Part shown: piece after piece, positions 63,665 through 64,000 of the stretch | Layout: every line of letters starts with the position of its first letter | Position numbering within the stretch: the stretch's first letter is position 1 | Source of the DNA: Deltaproteobacteria bacterium | GTDB lineage: Bacteria > Myxococcota > Kuafuiibacteriia > Kuafuiibacteriales > Kuafuiibacteriaceae | NCBI GenBank assembly: GCA_020632995.1 | Contig: JACKEN010000006.1 | Coordinates: 304,074-368,073, forward strand | Direction: 5' to 3' | Length of the DNA: 64,000 bases | Made by a program: the position numbers and the translations under genes | Notes under the pieces: generated by a model | Told to the model about the DNA's origin: nothing | The model's input: only the letters and a program-made list of their open reading frames with translations | Databases searched by the model: none

Positions 63665-64000
63665 TCAGATCCGGCGCGGGAAGTGGAAGGTCAGATCCTC
63701 CTTCTTCCCCTTCTTCTCGGCCCGCTCGGCCTTGTCGCCCTCCGCGTCCTCGGCCTGGTTGGTGCGCTCCCGGCGGATCGCGGTGGGCTCCTCGTCCGCG
63801 TCGTCGGCCGCCTCGATGGTGCACACGAACTCCTCGAGCAGGAGCCGCCCGTCGCGGCTGATGGCCGAGATGATCACCTCGAAGCGCCCCTCGGCGAGGA
63901 AGGTGAGGGCGTAGGTCCCGGGCGGGTCCGTGGGCTCGAGGAGGTAGCCGGGGCGCGGGCCGTCCTTCAGCGCGAAGCCGCGGATCCGGAGCTCGGGCGG
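63665..64000 (-). CDS. Hypothetical protein, N-terminus beyond window
   Basis: The 111 residues visible start in a beta-rich segment (ELRIRGFALKDGPRPGYLLE, GTYALTFLAEGRFEVIISAIS), which looks like a small beta-sandwich, and end with a highly charged tail of Glu, Asp, Lys and Arg followed by FHFPRRI. No family recognised. It is convergent with the broken lipoprotein gene, 6 bases apart. The start lies past base 64000. Confidence 0.65.
   Translation of the reverse strand, partial: PPELRIRGFALKDGPRPGYLLEPTDPPGTYALTFLAEGRFEVIISAISRDGRLLLEEFVCTIEAADDADEEPTAIRRERTNQAEDAEGDKAERAEKKGKKEDLTFHFPRRI

Overview
The window is very GC-rich (about 70% by eye), densely coded and strongly biased to G/C at third codon positions. 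Several genes point to a myxobacterium (Myxococcota): a full-length AglZ-type gliding motility protein, many lipoproteins with Asp-Ala-Gly linkers, Cys-rich DUF4215 plus RCC1 surface proteins, an ErcA-type dehydrogenase with a hybrid kinase, and a hybrid NRPS-PKS gene. I cannot name the genus. I saw no rRNA, tRNA, CRISPR array, insertion sequence or phage gene.

Region by region. From 1 to 5643 (minus strand) there is a compact operon: a YaiO-like outer-membrane barrel protein, a PqqD-like 87-residue protein, an ATP-grasp ligase, a fold-type III PLP decarboxylase and a urea transporter fused to an M23 peptidase (cut by the left edge). From 6330 to 11667 are AglZ and BamD. From 12137 to 18007 are a TPR-zincin, an NtrB/NtrC-like two-component pair with a sigma-54-like promoter, and three membrane proteins of unknown function. 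From 17994 to 24859 (minus) are a DUF1015 protein, an ABC-F ATPase, a deoxyhypusine-synthase-like enzyme and a vanadium haloperoxidase fused to a propeller-like domain. From 25062 to 30564 are a BON-LysM protein, an epimerase/LysR divergent pair with twin operators, and the ErcA/hybrid kinase pair. From 30686 to 34509 (minus) are UDP-glucose dehydrogenase, a flippase-like membrane protein and RimO. From 34670 to 40653 are proline dehydrogenase, a double-length phosphofructokinase and two tandem paralogous lipoproteins. From 40687 to 49613 are an SDR enzyme, a DUF4215/RCC1 lipoprotein, a RadC-like protein, an Ig-like lipoprotein, a site-2-type protease and a pectinacetylesterase-like lipoprotein.

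From 49739 to 62927 lies a four-gene, translationally coupled biosynthetic operon: a GT4 glycosyltransferase, a 3465-residue NRPS-PKS (partial C, A-Thr, PCP, KS, AT, ACP, aminotransferase, C, A-Gly, PCP, no thioesterase) and two alpha/beta hydrolases of the pair type seen beside exosortase systems. The predicted chain is a threonine-derived beta,gamma-diamino acid joined to glycine. The window closes with a broken Ig-like lipoprotein gene and the C-terminal part of an unidentified gene.

The most unexpected signal is not a gene. A 14-bp interrupted palindrome, GCARG-N4-CYTGC, occurs 38 times by eye across the window, mostly inside genes and often using codons that are otherwise uncommon here; base composition predicts about one copy. 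It resembles, in behaviour only, highly iterated palindromes of other bacteria.
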